From positions 496,001-560,000 of the forward strand of contig CAWGJF010000001.1 in the NCBI GenBank assembly GCA_963822905.1: a stretch of DNA of 64,000 nucleotides, given 5' to 3'. The stretch's first letter is position 1. Each line of letters opens with the position of its first letter. Both the position numbers and the translations under genes were made by a program. Origin of the DNA: CAWGJF01 sp963822905 (GTDB taxonomy: Bacteria > Bacteroidota > Ignavibacteria > Ignavibacteriales > Ignavibacteriaceae). The notes under the pieces were generated by a model. That model was not told the origin of the DNA. It saw only the letters and a list, made by a program, of their open reading frames with translations, and made no database searches. This document shows positions 9,313 through 17,391 of the stretch, piece after piece.

Positions 9313-11523
9313 ATGCCCGATTCAACGGTAAACAGTACAAGTAATATTTTTCTCAAATTCATTATCGGGTTTATCACGGTTATACTTATTGTTGCAATGT
9401 TTCCTAAAGGTGAGTCAATTGAGTTTGAAGTTTCGGAAGGTGCAATCTGGCTTCATGATGATTTGATTGCTCCGTTCAGTTTTGCAATCAAAAAAAGTGA
9501 AGAACAATACAAACAGGAAGTCAGGAATGCAGAAAAGAGTGTTTACCCGGTGTTCCTAAATAAATCTGCAGTGGTTAAACAAAGTCTTGATTCGCTAAAA
9601 ACATACAGCATCTATCTTATTAATACTTTGGACCAGGCTATAGAATCTAATCCCGGACAGTCAAGCAATCCTACTTTTATGAGTTCAGCAGCATTTTCAA
9701 AATTCAAACAATTACGTGTACAGGAAAGAAACCTCCTTCGTTCGAACGGGCATTCGCTAAAAAATTATTTTGTCCAGGTTGGTGTAGCACTCGATAATAT
9801 TTACAAACATGGAATTGTTAGTATAGAATCAGGGACTCAGCTAAGGGATAGTATCGCTGTTCGGAATGGTAATGTTGATAGAATCGAGCCTCTCTCAAAA
9901 TATTTGTTTCCATCCCAGGCCAAAAATGAATTTGCACATGAGATTCAAAAACTTGGGTATAATGCTGAAATTGAAAAAGCACTGATTGAGTATGGAATTC
10001 ATTTTCTATTTCCCAACATAGTTTACGATATTAATCTCACCAACGAAGAAATTGAGCAGGAAAAAAGCAATGTTTCAAAATACACAGGTGTAATTGTAAA
10101 TGAGAATGAAAGAATTATTGCCAAGCATGACAGGATCACCAAGGAAGCGAAACTGAAACTTGAATCCTATAAAGAAGCCAAAGGCGAACTTACGGGAGAG
10201 GGAAGTGTTTTTCTCCAGATTCTTGGGAAGTTTGTGCACATTGCATTGTTGTTCGTTTTGTTGACAATTTATCTTTTCCTTTTCAGGAAGAAAATATTTA
10301 ATGACAACCAGAAAATTATTCTTATAACAATTATCATCCTATTTGTTTCTTTTGTAACATATCTGATTAACCAGGTTGCTGTTCAGGCTCCTGTTCATTA
10401 TCTTATTTTTATCCCTGCAGCTTCAATGCTTTTCACAATTATTTTTGATTCCCGTGTCGGGTTTTACATGACTGTGATTCTAACACTTATTACTGGTGCA
10501 TTGAGGGGGAATGATTATACTTTTATGGCAACAAACTTTATTGCCGGTGGTATTTCTGTTTATACAGTTCGAGATATAAAAAACCGTTCTCAGATTTTCC
10601 GCTCCTTCCTTTTTATTCTTGGGAGTTATTTGCTTTCAATATTTGCATTTGGACTTGAACGATTCGCTTCCTGGGGAACAATGTTGATTGAGTTTGCATT
10701 TGCAGCATCAAATGCTTTGATAAGTCCAGTGCTTACTTATGGACTCTTAATATTTTTCGAAAGAATTTTTAGAATTACAACAGATCTCACTCTGCTTGAG
10801 CTTTCAAATTTCGACAGACCGTTGCTTCGTGAGCTTGCAAGAAAAGCTCCGGGAACATTCAATCACTCAATGACAATGGGAACAATTGCTGAAGCAGCAG
10901 CAGAAAAAATTGGTGCGAATTCTTTACTTGCCAGGGTTGGTGCTTATTATCACGATATCGGCAAAACAATAACTCCGCAGAATTTTGTGGAAAACCAGTT
11001 GAATAATCAAAACGTTCACGAAAATCTTAAACCCGAAGAAAGTGTTCAACTGATTTCAAGTCACGTGAGGGAAGGAATCAATATGGCAGTTGATCAGAAT
11101 CTACCTGTCGAAATAATTGATTTTATTCCCATGCACCATGGAACAACTGCGATGTCCTATTTTTATGAAAGAGCAAAAAAGCTATATGGTGAAGATCATG
11201 TTAATATTAATGACTATCGTTACCCCGGACCGAAACCGAACTCAAAGGAAACAGCGATCATTATGCTGGCTGATGGTTGTGAATCCGCAGTGCGTTCAAT
11301 TGACGAACCTACCCCTCAGAAAGTTGAAAATATTATTGATAATATTTTTAAAGCCAGGATTGAAGATAAGCAACTTGAAAACGCCCCCGTTACTTTTGCC
11401 GACATTACTAAAATGAAAGAATCGTTTTTGAGTATTTTAATCGGTCAGCATCACAAAAGAATAAAATATCCCAAGCAGGAAGAAGTAGAGAAAGGTGTTG
11501 ACAAAGAAAAGCAGAAAGAATGA
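9313..11523 (+). CDS. PgpH-like 7TM HD-domain phosphohydrolase
   Basis: 736 residues. One N-terminal span, an external 7TMR-HDED-type domain (about 50-290), seven membrane helices (about 300-475) and a cytoplasmic HD domain (about 495-700). The metal ligands are visible: NHSMTMG, YYHDIGK (His547/Asp548), SSHVREG, MHHGTTAM and MLADGCESAVRS. PgpH proteins of this layout degrade cyclic di-AMP to pApA; membership is clear, the c-di-AMP substrate is by family. The last four bases overlap the xerD-like ATG (ATGA), which indicates translational coupling. Confidence 0.88.
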   Translation: MPDSTVNSTSNIFLKFIIGFITVILIVAMFPKGESIEFEVSEGAIWLHDDLIAPFSFAIKKSEEQYKQEVRNAEKSVYPVFLNKSAVVKQSLDSLKTYSIYLINTLDQAIESNPGQSSNPTFMSSAAFSKFKQLRVQERNLLRSNGHSLKNYFVQVGVALDNIYKHGIVSIESGTQLRDSIAVRNGNVDRIEPLSKYLFPSQAKNEFAHEIQKLGYNAEIEKALIEYGIHFLFPNIVYDINLTNEEIEQEKSNVSKYTGVIVNENERIIAKHDRITKEAKLKLESYKEAKGELTGEGSVFLQILGKFVHIALLFVLLTIYLFLFRKKIFNDNQKIILITIIILFVSFVTYLINQVAVQAPVHYLIFIPAASMLFTIIFDSRVGFYMTVILTLITGALRGNDYTFMATNFIAGGISVYTVRDIKNRSQIFRSFLFILGSYLLSIFAFGLERFASWGTMLIEFAFAASNALISPVLTYGLLIFFERIFRITTDLTLLELSNFDRPLLRELARKAPGTFNHSMTMGTIAEAAAEKIGANSLLARVGAYYHDIGKTITPQNFVENQLNNQNVHENLKPEESVQLISSHVREGINMAVDQNLPVEIIDFIPMHHGTTAMSYFYERAKKLYGEDHVNINDYRYPGPKPNSKETAIIMLADGCESAVRSIDEPTPQKVENIIDNIFKARIEDKQLENAPVTFADITKMKESFLSILIGQHHKRIKYPKQEEVEKGVDKEKQKE

Positions 11524-12410
11524 ATAGCTTTTTGAATGAGTATCTTTCAGGTTTAGAGCTTGAACGAAATCTTTCACGCAACACAGTAGCTTCTTATAAA
11601 AATGATTTAACTTCCCTTTTAATATTTCTTGAATCAAAAGGAATTGATGATCCTTCTGATATTGATCCAAATCATCTGAACTCATTTTTCAAATCGATGA
11701 CAAACATTGGTCTTAGTCCCACATCTGCAGCGCGTTATCATTCTTCATTAAAAGGGTTTTTCAAATATCTTTTTTTGAATGAATACATAAAAAAGAACCC
11801 TATGGAAAAGGTGCTTCCGCCTAAAAGAGGAAAGAGTCTTCCTTCTGTACTCTCTTTTGAAGAAATAGATAAAATTTTACAGCAACCAAAAACCGACAAC
11901 AAACTCAGCTTGCGGGATAAAGCGATTCTCGAATTGATGTATGCATGCGGGCTTCGTGTTTCCGAATTAATTGTTTTGCATGTTTCTGATCTTTATTTAT
12001 CTGAAGAAATTATCAGGGTTTTTGGGAAGGGATCAAAGGAAAGATTTGTTCCGGTTGGAAGATCAGCAATAAAATGGATTGAAGAATATTTAAAAAATAG
12101 TCGTCCTCTGTTGGTAAAAAAAATAAAAAGCGAAAACATTTTATTTTTGAATATACGCGGAACAAAATTATCGAGAATGGGTCTGTGGAAAATTGTGCAG
12201 CGGTACGCAAATGAAGCAGACATTAAAAAAGAAATTCATCCTCATACTTTCAGGCATTCTTTTGCAACTCATTTACTTGAAGGTGGAGCAGATTTGAGAG
12301 CAGTGCAGGAAATGCTTGGTCACGTTGATATTTCGACAACGCAAATTTATACTCATATTGATCGTGAGTATATTAAACAGGTACATAAAGATTTTCATCC
12401 AAGAGGATAA
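11520..12410 (+). CDS. xerD: Tyrosine recombinase XerC/XerD
   Basis: 296 residues, the normal size. The N-terminal SAM-like core-binding domain (EYLSGLELERNLSRNTVASY) is followed by the catalytic domain with Arg in CGLRVSEL, Lys in FGKGSKERFVP, HTFRHSFATHLL, GHVDISTTQIYTH and the nucleophilic Tyr of that segment. The XerCD pair resolves chromosome dimers at dif. Nothing nearby suggests an integron or phage, so a housekeeping role is most likely. XerC and XerD cannot be told apart from this alone. It overlaps the pgpH-like gene by four bases. Confidence 0.88.
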   Translation: MNSFLNEYLSGLELERNLSRNTVASYKNDLTSLLIFLESKGIDDPSDIDPNHLNSFFKSMTNIGLSPTSAARYHSSLKGFFKYLFLNEYIKKNPMEKVLPPKRGKSLPSVLSFEEIDKILQQPKTDNKLSLRDKAILELMYACGLRVSELIVLHVSDLYLSEEIIRVFGKGSKERFVPVGRSAIKWIEEYLKNSRPLLVKKIKSENILFLNIRGTKLSRMGLWKIVQRYANEADIKKEIHPHTFRHSFATHLLEGGADLRAVQEMLGHVDISTTQIYTHIDREYIKQVHKDFHPRG

Positions 12411-12412
12411 AA

Positions 12413-13459
12413 ATGCTTGAAGTAAAATCAGTTTTAATAAAATTATTTCTCTTTTCGATTCTCATATTTCTTGTTGTGATTAATTCTTCCTGCACAAAAG
12501 AAAAAACAGAAACTACCGGTTCGGATTCAACAAAAGTTGCACAGCGGGATTCAGTAAAGATTCGTAAATATGATCATTTTTTATTTGTCGCGTACTATTA
12601 TGGCAAGCCCTCTGTTTATAAGTATCAACTTGAAAATCAAAAATTTAAAGTTCGCTGGAATGATTATAAAGAATCGGTAACAATTCTCTTATTTGACCCT
12701 GATAAACCTGCTTCATTTTTTTTAACTGCAAGAGGATATGGAAAAGCCGAAAACCATGCTTATGTGAATAGAATAAAACTTTACCGGTATGATAACAAAT
12801 CTGATGAAATATCATTAGTTGAAGAAATCGGCAGCGGGATACAGGTAACTGCAGAATGGAATGAAGATGGTAACATTGAAATACAATTTACCGCAGTTGA
12901 CAAAACTGTAGCTTCATTTATTAATAAATATAGAAAAGTTTATAACTCATATGGTAATCTTGTTGATGATGAAATGCAGGCTTACGATTTAACAAAAGAA
13001 GGTTACCCTGAATTAATTCCACGGAGAAGCTCTACAATTTCTCCTTCAGGTAAATACGGCATTACGATTAACGAAGATTCTTTATTTGTGAAAAAAGCTG
13101 ATTCTGATGAAAGAGATTTTGTAAGCCTGATCTCACACAATATTAATAATGTAAACTGGAATTATGATGAAAGCTTTGTCTTTGTTTCCACGCTTGATTT
13201 AACCAATAAAGTAAAAAAAGATAAAGTGCTTCAGACCTCCGAGCTGGTTGCTTTTGATATCAAAAACAAAAGGCTCGCTGCCAAATGGACAGGTGACGGG
13301 TATAAAAATTTTGAACCATTGAATAATTACATTGTTTTTGATAATGGGTTCGGCAATAAATCATCAATTTGCATTTATAATTATGTGGAACAGGATACAC
13401 TTAACATTATTAAAATTTATAATGGCAGCGGGTTATCATTTATCCCGACAATTGAATAA
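12413..13459 (+). CDS. Putative lipoprotein, unknown function
   Basis: 348 residues. The N-terminus has a basic start, a hydrophobic stretch and NSSC, a tolerable but imperfect lipobox (residue -3 is Asn, not Leu/Val), so an outer-membrane or periplasmic lipoprotein is likely. The mature part is rich in beta-strand-like segments and in repeated patterns such as FDPDKPASFFLTARG and ISPSGKYGITINEDS, reminiscent of WD40-like propeller blades. No catalytic motif was recognised. It begins two bases after xerD and probably shares its transcript. Confidence 0.6.
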   Translation: MLEVKSVLIKLFLFSILIFLVVINSSCTKEKTETTGSDSTKVAQRDSVKIRKYDHFLFVAYYYGKPSVYKYQLENQKFKVRWNDYKESVTILLFDPDKPASFFLTARGYGKAENHAYVNRIKLYRYDNKSDEISLVEEIGSGIQVTAEWNEDGNIEIQFTAVDKTVASFINKYRKVYNSYGNLVDDEMQAYDLTKEGYPELIPRRSSTISPSGKYGITINEDSLFVKKADSDERDFVSLISHNINNVNWNYDESFVFVSTLDLTNKVKKDKVLQTSELVAFDIKNKRLAAKWTGDGYKNFEPLNNYIVFDNGFGNKSSICIYNYVEQDTLNIIKIYNGSGLSFIPTIE

Positions 13460-13482
13460 CAAACTCTATTTACGGAGAATTA

Positions 13483-14385
13483 ATGAATGAAATAAAAACC
13501 AGTGATATTGCGGAAAAAATAAAAAGTTTTTCAACTAAACTAGAAGTGCCAGTAAAAGAGCTTGCAATAATTCTTGCTGCCGGGCACGGAAAAAGATTGA
13601 AATCTGAAAAATCAAAAATGCTGCACGAGATTCTTGGTGTTCCCACTGTTGAAAGAGTTTACAATGCCTGCAAAAAAGGGATTGAAGGAGTTAACACAAT
13701 TATCGTTGTCGGGATAAAAGCCCTTGACGTAGTTGGATACCTTGGCAAAAAAGAAAATAACATTTATGCATACCAGGAAGTCCAGCTCGGAACAGGACAC
13801 GCAGTTCAGGTTGCAATTGAAGAAGCAATAAACATTCCCGGGGATGTAATTGTTTATGTTCTGCCCGGCGATATGGGTTTAATTGATGCAGAAACTCTTC
13901 AGCAGTTCAGAACGGAATTTGTAAAATCAAAAGCGGATATGATTGTTCTTACAGGAATGTTTGAAGGTAAACCCGAAGAAAATTATTACGGCAGAATTGT
14001 GAGAGTAAAAGATGAAAGCAGGAATGTAATCGAAATTATGGAGAACAAAGACATTCACGCTCTGCCTGAAGGAGAAGCTTACAAAGTTAATTACAAAGGA
14101 AAAGAATATTCTTTTGCAAAAGATGAGCTGGTAAACAACAACGAATACAACTCCGGGGTTTTTGCATTTAAATATGAAAAGCTTGCAGAAACTATCGGTC
14201 AACTGAAAAGTGAAAACGTGCAGAAAGAAATATATTTAACCGATCTTATTTCAATTTTTAATAAAAAAGAATATTCTGTTGTAGCTATGGCTGCTGAAAA
14301 AAATTATGTCGTTATGGGCTTTAATACGCAGGAAGTTTTGAGAGAAATGAATGAGATTGCGAGGCAAGTTTATAAAGCAAAGTAA
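13483..14385 (+). CDS. GlmU-like sugar nucleotidyltransferase (N-terminal domain only)
   Basis: 300 residues. LAIILAAGHGKRLKSEKSKM is the nucleotide-binding loop of GlmU-type pyrophosphorylases; QLGTGHAVQ, VLPGDMGLI and the EYNSGVFAF segment complete the Rossmann-like domain. GlmU proper continues into a left-handed beta-helix acetyltransferase of about 200 residues, which is missing here. The enzyme probably makes UDP-GlcNAc or another NDP-sugar from the sugar 1-phosphate, leaving acetylation to a separate protein. The extra 22 N-terminal residues before the domain are unusual. A bidirectional terminator follows. Confidence 0.72.
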   Translation: MNEIKTSDIAEKIKSFSTKLEVPVKELAIILAAGHGKRLKSEKSKMLHEILGVPTVERVYNACKKGIEGVNTIIVVGIKALDVVGYLGKKENNIYAYQEVQLGTGHAVQVAIEEAINIPGDVIVYVLPGDMGLIDAETLQQFRTEFVKSKADMIVLTGMFEGKPEENYYGRIVRVKDESRNVIEIMENKDIHALPEGEAYKVNYKGKEYSFAKDELVNNNEYNSGVFAFKYEKLAETIGQLKSENVQKEIYLTDLISIFNKKEYSVVAMAAEKNYVVMGFNTQEVLREMNEIARQVYKAK

Positions 14386-14386
14386 A

Positions 14387-14417
14387 AAAGGCTCTCCATT
14401 TCTGAAGAGCCTTTTTT
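14387..14417 (+). terminator. Bidirectional terminator between the nucleotidyltransferase gene and rpsT
   Basis: AAAGGCTCT / AGAGCCTTT stem, 10-base loop, A-rich on the left and T-rich on the right. It can end both the plus-strand gene and the convergent rpsT transcript. Confidence 0.85.
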
Positions 14418-14438
14418 AGAATGGGTCAACTAATTAAA

Positions 14439-14699
14439 TTACTTTGACTGCAGCTTATTGAGATGTTTTGTCAAACTTGATTTTTTTCTTGCGGCAGTGT
14501 TCTTTTTAATCCTGCCCTTATCAACACTTCTGTCGAGTACAGAAACAGCATCTTTGTATAATTTTTCAGCACTTTCTTTATCTGTATTTTCAAGCGCTTT
14601 CTTCACGCTGGTTTTAATGCGGGAAGAATACATCTTGTTTACTTCTTTTCTTTTTTCGTTCGTCCTGATTCTTTTCTTCGCCGATTTATGATGTGCCAT
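14439..14699 (-). CDS. rpsT: 30S ribosomal protein S20
   Basis: 86 residues, very basic, beginning MAHHKSAKKRIRTNEKRKEVNKMY, the standard S20 N-terminus. The rest is the three-helix bundle rich in Lys/Ala (ARKKSSLTKHLNKL). S20 binds 16S rRNA early in small-subunit assembly. It is monocistronic and ends at a shared bidirectional terminator. Confidence 0.95.
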   Translation of the reverse strand: MAHHKSAKKRIRTNEKRKEVNKMYSSRIKTSVKKALENTDKESAEKLYKDAVSVLDRSVDKGRIKKNTAARKKSSLTKHLNKLQSK

Positions 14700-14841
14700 T
14701 AAGTATAAATCCTTAGCTTTTTTTCAATTAATGAGTGCCAAATATAGGCTTTATAGGGTTTGAAATCAACCTTTATATGGCTAATTTTTGCTCGATAATT
14801 ACAGAGGTTTTAACCTCTTTTTGAAGCCTGAAATCAAATTC

Positions 14842-14909
14842 CTCAGTGGCACTTTGTGTAATCTTTGTAGTTCTCAGTATAATTTTCTGTTGCACAGGGT
14901 ACCACTGAG
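14842..14909. repeat. Short inverted repeat upstream of queE
   Basis: CTCAGTGG (14842-14849) and CCACTGAG (14902-14909) are exact inverted octamers 52 bases apart. The right arm runs into a GAGA/CACAGAG-rich tract up to the queE start. It may be a degraded dispersed intergenic repeat. No known riboswitch fold was recognised. Confidence 0.4.
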
Positions 14910-14942
14910 AAAGCACAGAGATTCACAGAGAAATTAAAAATT

Positions 14943-15581
14943 ATGATAAAGATAAATGAAATATTCCATTCCATTCAGGGCGAAAGCAGCTTTGCCGGAC
15001 TACCGTGTGTTTTTGTTAGACTGACTTTTTGCAATTTGCGCTGCACATATTGCGATACGGAATATGCTTTTTATGAAGGTAAAGATTATTCAGTTGAACA
15101 GGTTGTTAAGGAAGTAAAAAATTACAATTGCAAATTAGTTGAGGTGACAGGCGGCGAACCTTTGATGCAGGAAGAAGTCCACGAACTAATGAAAACACTT
15201 TGCGATGATGGATATGATGTAATGCTTGAAACGGGCGGAAGCTTAAGTATTAAAGATGTCGATAAGCGTATTAAAATAATTATAGATTTAAAATGTCCTT
15301 CCAGCGGAATGATGAAAAAAAATCTTTTTGAAAATATTGATTATCTAAAATTATCTGATGAAGTAAAATTTGTAATTGGTGACAGGGAAGATTACGACTG
15401 GAGCAGAGAAATTGTTGAACAATATTCGCTTACGAAAAAATGTGCTGTACTTTTTTCGATTGTGTTTGATAAACTTGAACCTTTAGCACTTGCACAATGG
15501 ATTCTTGAAGATAAACTAGATGTAAGATTCCAACTCCAGATGCATAAATACATCTGGCATCCGGATACAAAAGGAGTGTAA
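14943..15581 (+). CDS. queE: 7-carboxy-7-deazaguanine synthase
   Basis: 212 residues, a radical-SAM enzyme of the queuosine/7-deazaguanine pathway that converts 6-carboxy-tetrahydropterin to 7-carboxy-7-deazaguanine. It has IFHSIQGESSFAGLPCVFVR at the N-terminus, the CNLRCTYC iron-sulfur motif, VEVTGGEPLMQ for SAM binding and a short C-terminal region ending LQMHKYIWHPDTKGV, all typical of QueE. queD, the preceding pathway step, follows after an intervening toxin-antitoxin pair. Confidence 0.93.
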   Translation: MIKINEIFHSIQGESSFAGLPCVFVRLTFCNLRCTYCDTEYAFYEGKDYSVEQVVKEVKNYNCKLVEVTGGEPLMQEEVHELMKTLCDDGYDVMLETGGSLSIKDVDKRIKIIIDLKCPSSGMMKKNLFENIDYLKLSDEVKFVIGDREDYDWSREIVEQYSLTKKCAVLFSIVFDKLEPLALAQWILEDKLDVRFQLQMHKYIWHPDTKGV

Positions 15582-15648
15582 TCAATTGTTGTGTTTTAAA
15601 TATGTAAAGTATATTTTTCAATAAAAATAATTCATTGGAGATGATAAG

Positions 15649-15879
15649 TTGAACTTAGATAGTGAGAAACTGAAGATTATTAATTGGATTGCCAACCTTT
15701 CTGACGAATCAATTATTTATAAAATAAAACTTTTGAGTGAACAAGAAAAAAATACTGATTGGTGGGATGAGATTTCTGACGCCGAGAAGACTTCTATAAA
15801 AAGAGGTTTGGAAGATGTTAAAGCAGGTAGAGTGACTCCCCATGAAGAAGTCAGAAAAAAATATGAGCAATACTTATAG
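15649..15879 (+). CDS. Antitoxin of a ParDE/RelBE-like module
   Basis: 76 residues, TTG start, with GGAG eight bases ahead deciding it. The protein is acidic and helical, with DWWDEISDAEKTSIKRGLEDVKAGRVTPHEEVRKKYEQY. The pattern ISDAEKxxIxxGLxDxxxGRVxPHEEV is typical of small addiction-module antitoxins paired with RelE/ParE toxins. It would neutralise the product of the overlapping next gene and probably represses its own promoter. The pair lies between queE and queD, two genes that normally sit together. Confidence 0.78.
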   Translation: MNLDSEKLKIINWIANLSDESIIYKIKLLSEQEKNTDWWDEISDAEKTSIKRGLEDVKAGRVTPHEEVRKKYEQYL

Positions 15880-16165
15880 TGTTACCTGGACTGATGAAGC
15901 TATCCAAAATTTAAATGGGATTACTAATTATTTAGAACAAAATTGGTCTTTAAAAGAGAAATCGGATTTCTTTAAAAAACTTGAAAAAAGATTAGTAATA
16001 ATTAAACAATACCCGGAAATTTTTCCTAGTTCTCAAAAATCAGTCAACATTCGCCATTCTGTTCTTACGGAACAAATAACAATTTACTACTCAGTAGAAA
16101 ATCAAATAATTAGAATTTTATCTATATTTGATACACGACAACATCCATCAAAACTAAAAATATGA
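15863..16165 (+). CDS. RelE/ParE-family toxin
   Basis: About 100 residues from ATG 15863; an upstream ATG at 15842 would add seven residues without a better ribosome site. YSVTWTDEAIQNLNGITNYLEQNWS, IKQYPEIFPSSQ and ITIYYSVENQIIRILSIFDTRQHPSKL match the ParE/RelE fold (ParE poisons gyrase, RelE cuts mRNA). It overlaps the antitoxin gene by 17 bases and overlaps queD by four (ATGA), so queD may depend on this transcript. ParE versus RelE cannot be settled from the sequence. Confidence 0.8.
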   Translation: MSNTYSVTWTDEAIQNLNGITNYLEQNWSLKEKSDFFKKLEKRLVIIKQYPEIFPSSQKSVNIRHSVLTEQITIYYSVENQIIRILSIFDTRQHPSKLKI

Positions 16166-16578
16166 AAATAGGTAAAGAATTCAGATGGGAAATGGGACAC
16201 AGGCTTCCTGATCATTTTGGAAAGTGCAAAAACATTCATGGTCATTCTTATAAAATGCTTGTTGAGTTTTGCGGTGAACTAGATAAAAACGGGATGATAA
16301 TTGATTATTACGATGTTGAAAAAATTATTAATCCGGTCATCGATAAACTGGATCATGCTTTTATGGTTAACAAAAATGATAAAGCCGTTTTGGAATTTTT
16401 AGAAAAGATGAATTCCAAAAGAGTTGTTGTAGAATTTGAATCGACAGCCGAAAATATCTGCAAATATCTTTTAAGCGAAGTTTCAAAAACATCTTTGCCG
16501 GAAAATGTGAAAGAAATAAAAGTCAGGGTTCAGGAAACTACTGAAGACTATGCTGAAGAATCGAAAATTTTAAGTTGA
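16162..16578 (+). CDS. queD: 6-carboxy-tetrahydropterin synthase
   Basis: 138 residues, the QueD/6-pyruvoyl-tetrahydropterin-synthase fold. It makes 6-carboxy-5,6,7,8-tetrahydropterin from dihydroneopterin triphosphate in queuosine synthesis. Zinc-binding and catalytic residues are visible: the histidine in EMGHRLPDHF, the catalytic Cys in GKCKNIHGHSY with its two zinc histidines, and the C-terminal VRVQETTEDYAEE. It overlaps the toxin gene by four bases and is followed by truA after 22 bases. Confidence 0.92.
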   Translation: MKIGKEFRWEMGHRLPDHFGKCKNIHGHSYKMLVEFCGELDKNGMIIDYYDVEKIINPVIDKLDHAFMVNKNDKAVLEFLEKMNSKRVVVEFESTAENICKYLLSEVSKTSLPENVKEIKVRVQETTEDYAEESKILS

Positions 16579-16600
16579 TCCTTTTCCCAACGAATTAAAA

Positions 16601-17386
16601 ATGCCGAACAAAAAATTATTCTCAAATTCCTCATCAAAAAAGTTTAAAATAATTTTAGAATATGACGGAACCCGTTACAGTGGATGGCAACGACAGCCTG
16701 ATGCAAGAACTATCCAGGGCGAATTGTATAAAGCAGCAAATAATATTTTTGGAAAAGTCAGATTTGAGATTCAGGGTTCCGGAAGAACCGACAGCGGTGT
16801 TCATGCGCTTTGCCAGGTTGCCCATCTAGAAGTTTTGACTGAATTACCCGTCAAATTGATCAAATTGAAATTTAATGATCTTTTGCCGCATGATATAAAT
16901 ATTCTCGAAGTTCAAAATATTTCAAAAAATTTTCATGCACGACATGATGCAAAGAAGCGAACTTATTTGTATAAAATATCAAAACGAAGAAACGCATTCG
17001 GAAAGAATTATGTTTGGTGGATAAAAGACGAACTTGATGTTTCCAAAATGAAAAATGCTTGTAAATTGTTTGTAGGAATGAACGACTTCTGCTCATTTTC
17101 TGATAGTGATCCAGAAGAAAAACCTGCCTATCGGCAAGGCAGGTCAACAAAAGTTTTAATAGAAAATGTGGAGCTTTTTGAGGAAGATAATTTGGTCCTA
17201 ATTAGGATTACAGGTTCACATTTTTTATGGAAAATGGTTAGAAGAATTATTGGTGTGCTGGTTGAAATTGGAAGGGGAAATTTGACAAATAAAGATGTAG
17301 AAAAATTCTTAACTCAAAAATCAGATGTTCCGAAAAAGTTTACTGCACCACCTGCGGGTTTATATCTTGAGAAAGTAGTTTACTGA
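16601..17386 (+). CDS. truA: tRNA pseudouridine(38-40) synthase
   Basis: 261 residues. TruA isomerises uridines 38-40 in the tRNA anticodon stem. The start of the fold is IILEYDGTRYSGWQRQPDARTIQGEL, and the catalytic aspartate (Asp64) is in GSGRTDSGVHA. HFLWKMVRRIIGVLVEIGRG is the conserved C-terminal helix. About residues 175-181 (PAYRQGR) are an extra stretch encoded by a 21-base palindrome-like insertion that keeps the frame. They fall in a variable loop, so the enzyme is probably functional. Confidence 0.92.
   Translation: MPNKKLFSNSSSKKFKIILEYDGTRYSGWQRQPDARTIQGELYKAANNIFGKVRFEIQGSGRTDSGVHALCQVAHLEVLTELPVKLIKLKFNDLLPHDINILEVQNISKNFHARHDAKKRTYLYKISKRRNAFGKNYVWWIKDELDVSKMKNACKLFVGMNDFCSFSDSDPEEKPAYRQGRSTKVLIENVELFEEDNLVLIRITGSHFLWKMVRRIIGVLVEIGRGNLTNKDVEKFLTQKSDVPKKFTAPPAGLYLEKVVY
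17122..17144. repeat. Palindromic element inserted in frame within truA
   Basis: ACCTGCCT, seven-base spacer, AGGCAGGT: a perfect eight-base inverted repeat. It encodes PAYRQGR inside TruA. A close relative, CCTGCCT-N6-AGGCAGG, lies at 49363-49382 outside genes. Confidence 0.75.
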
Positions 17387-17391
17387 AAAGA

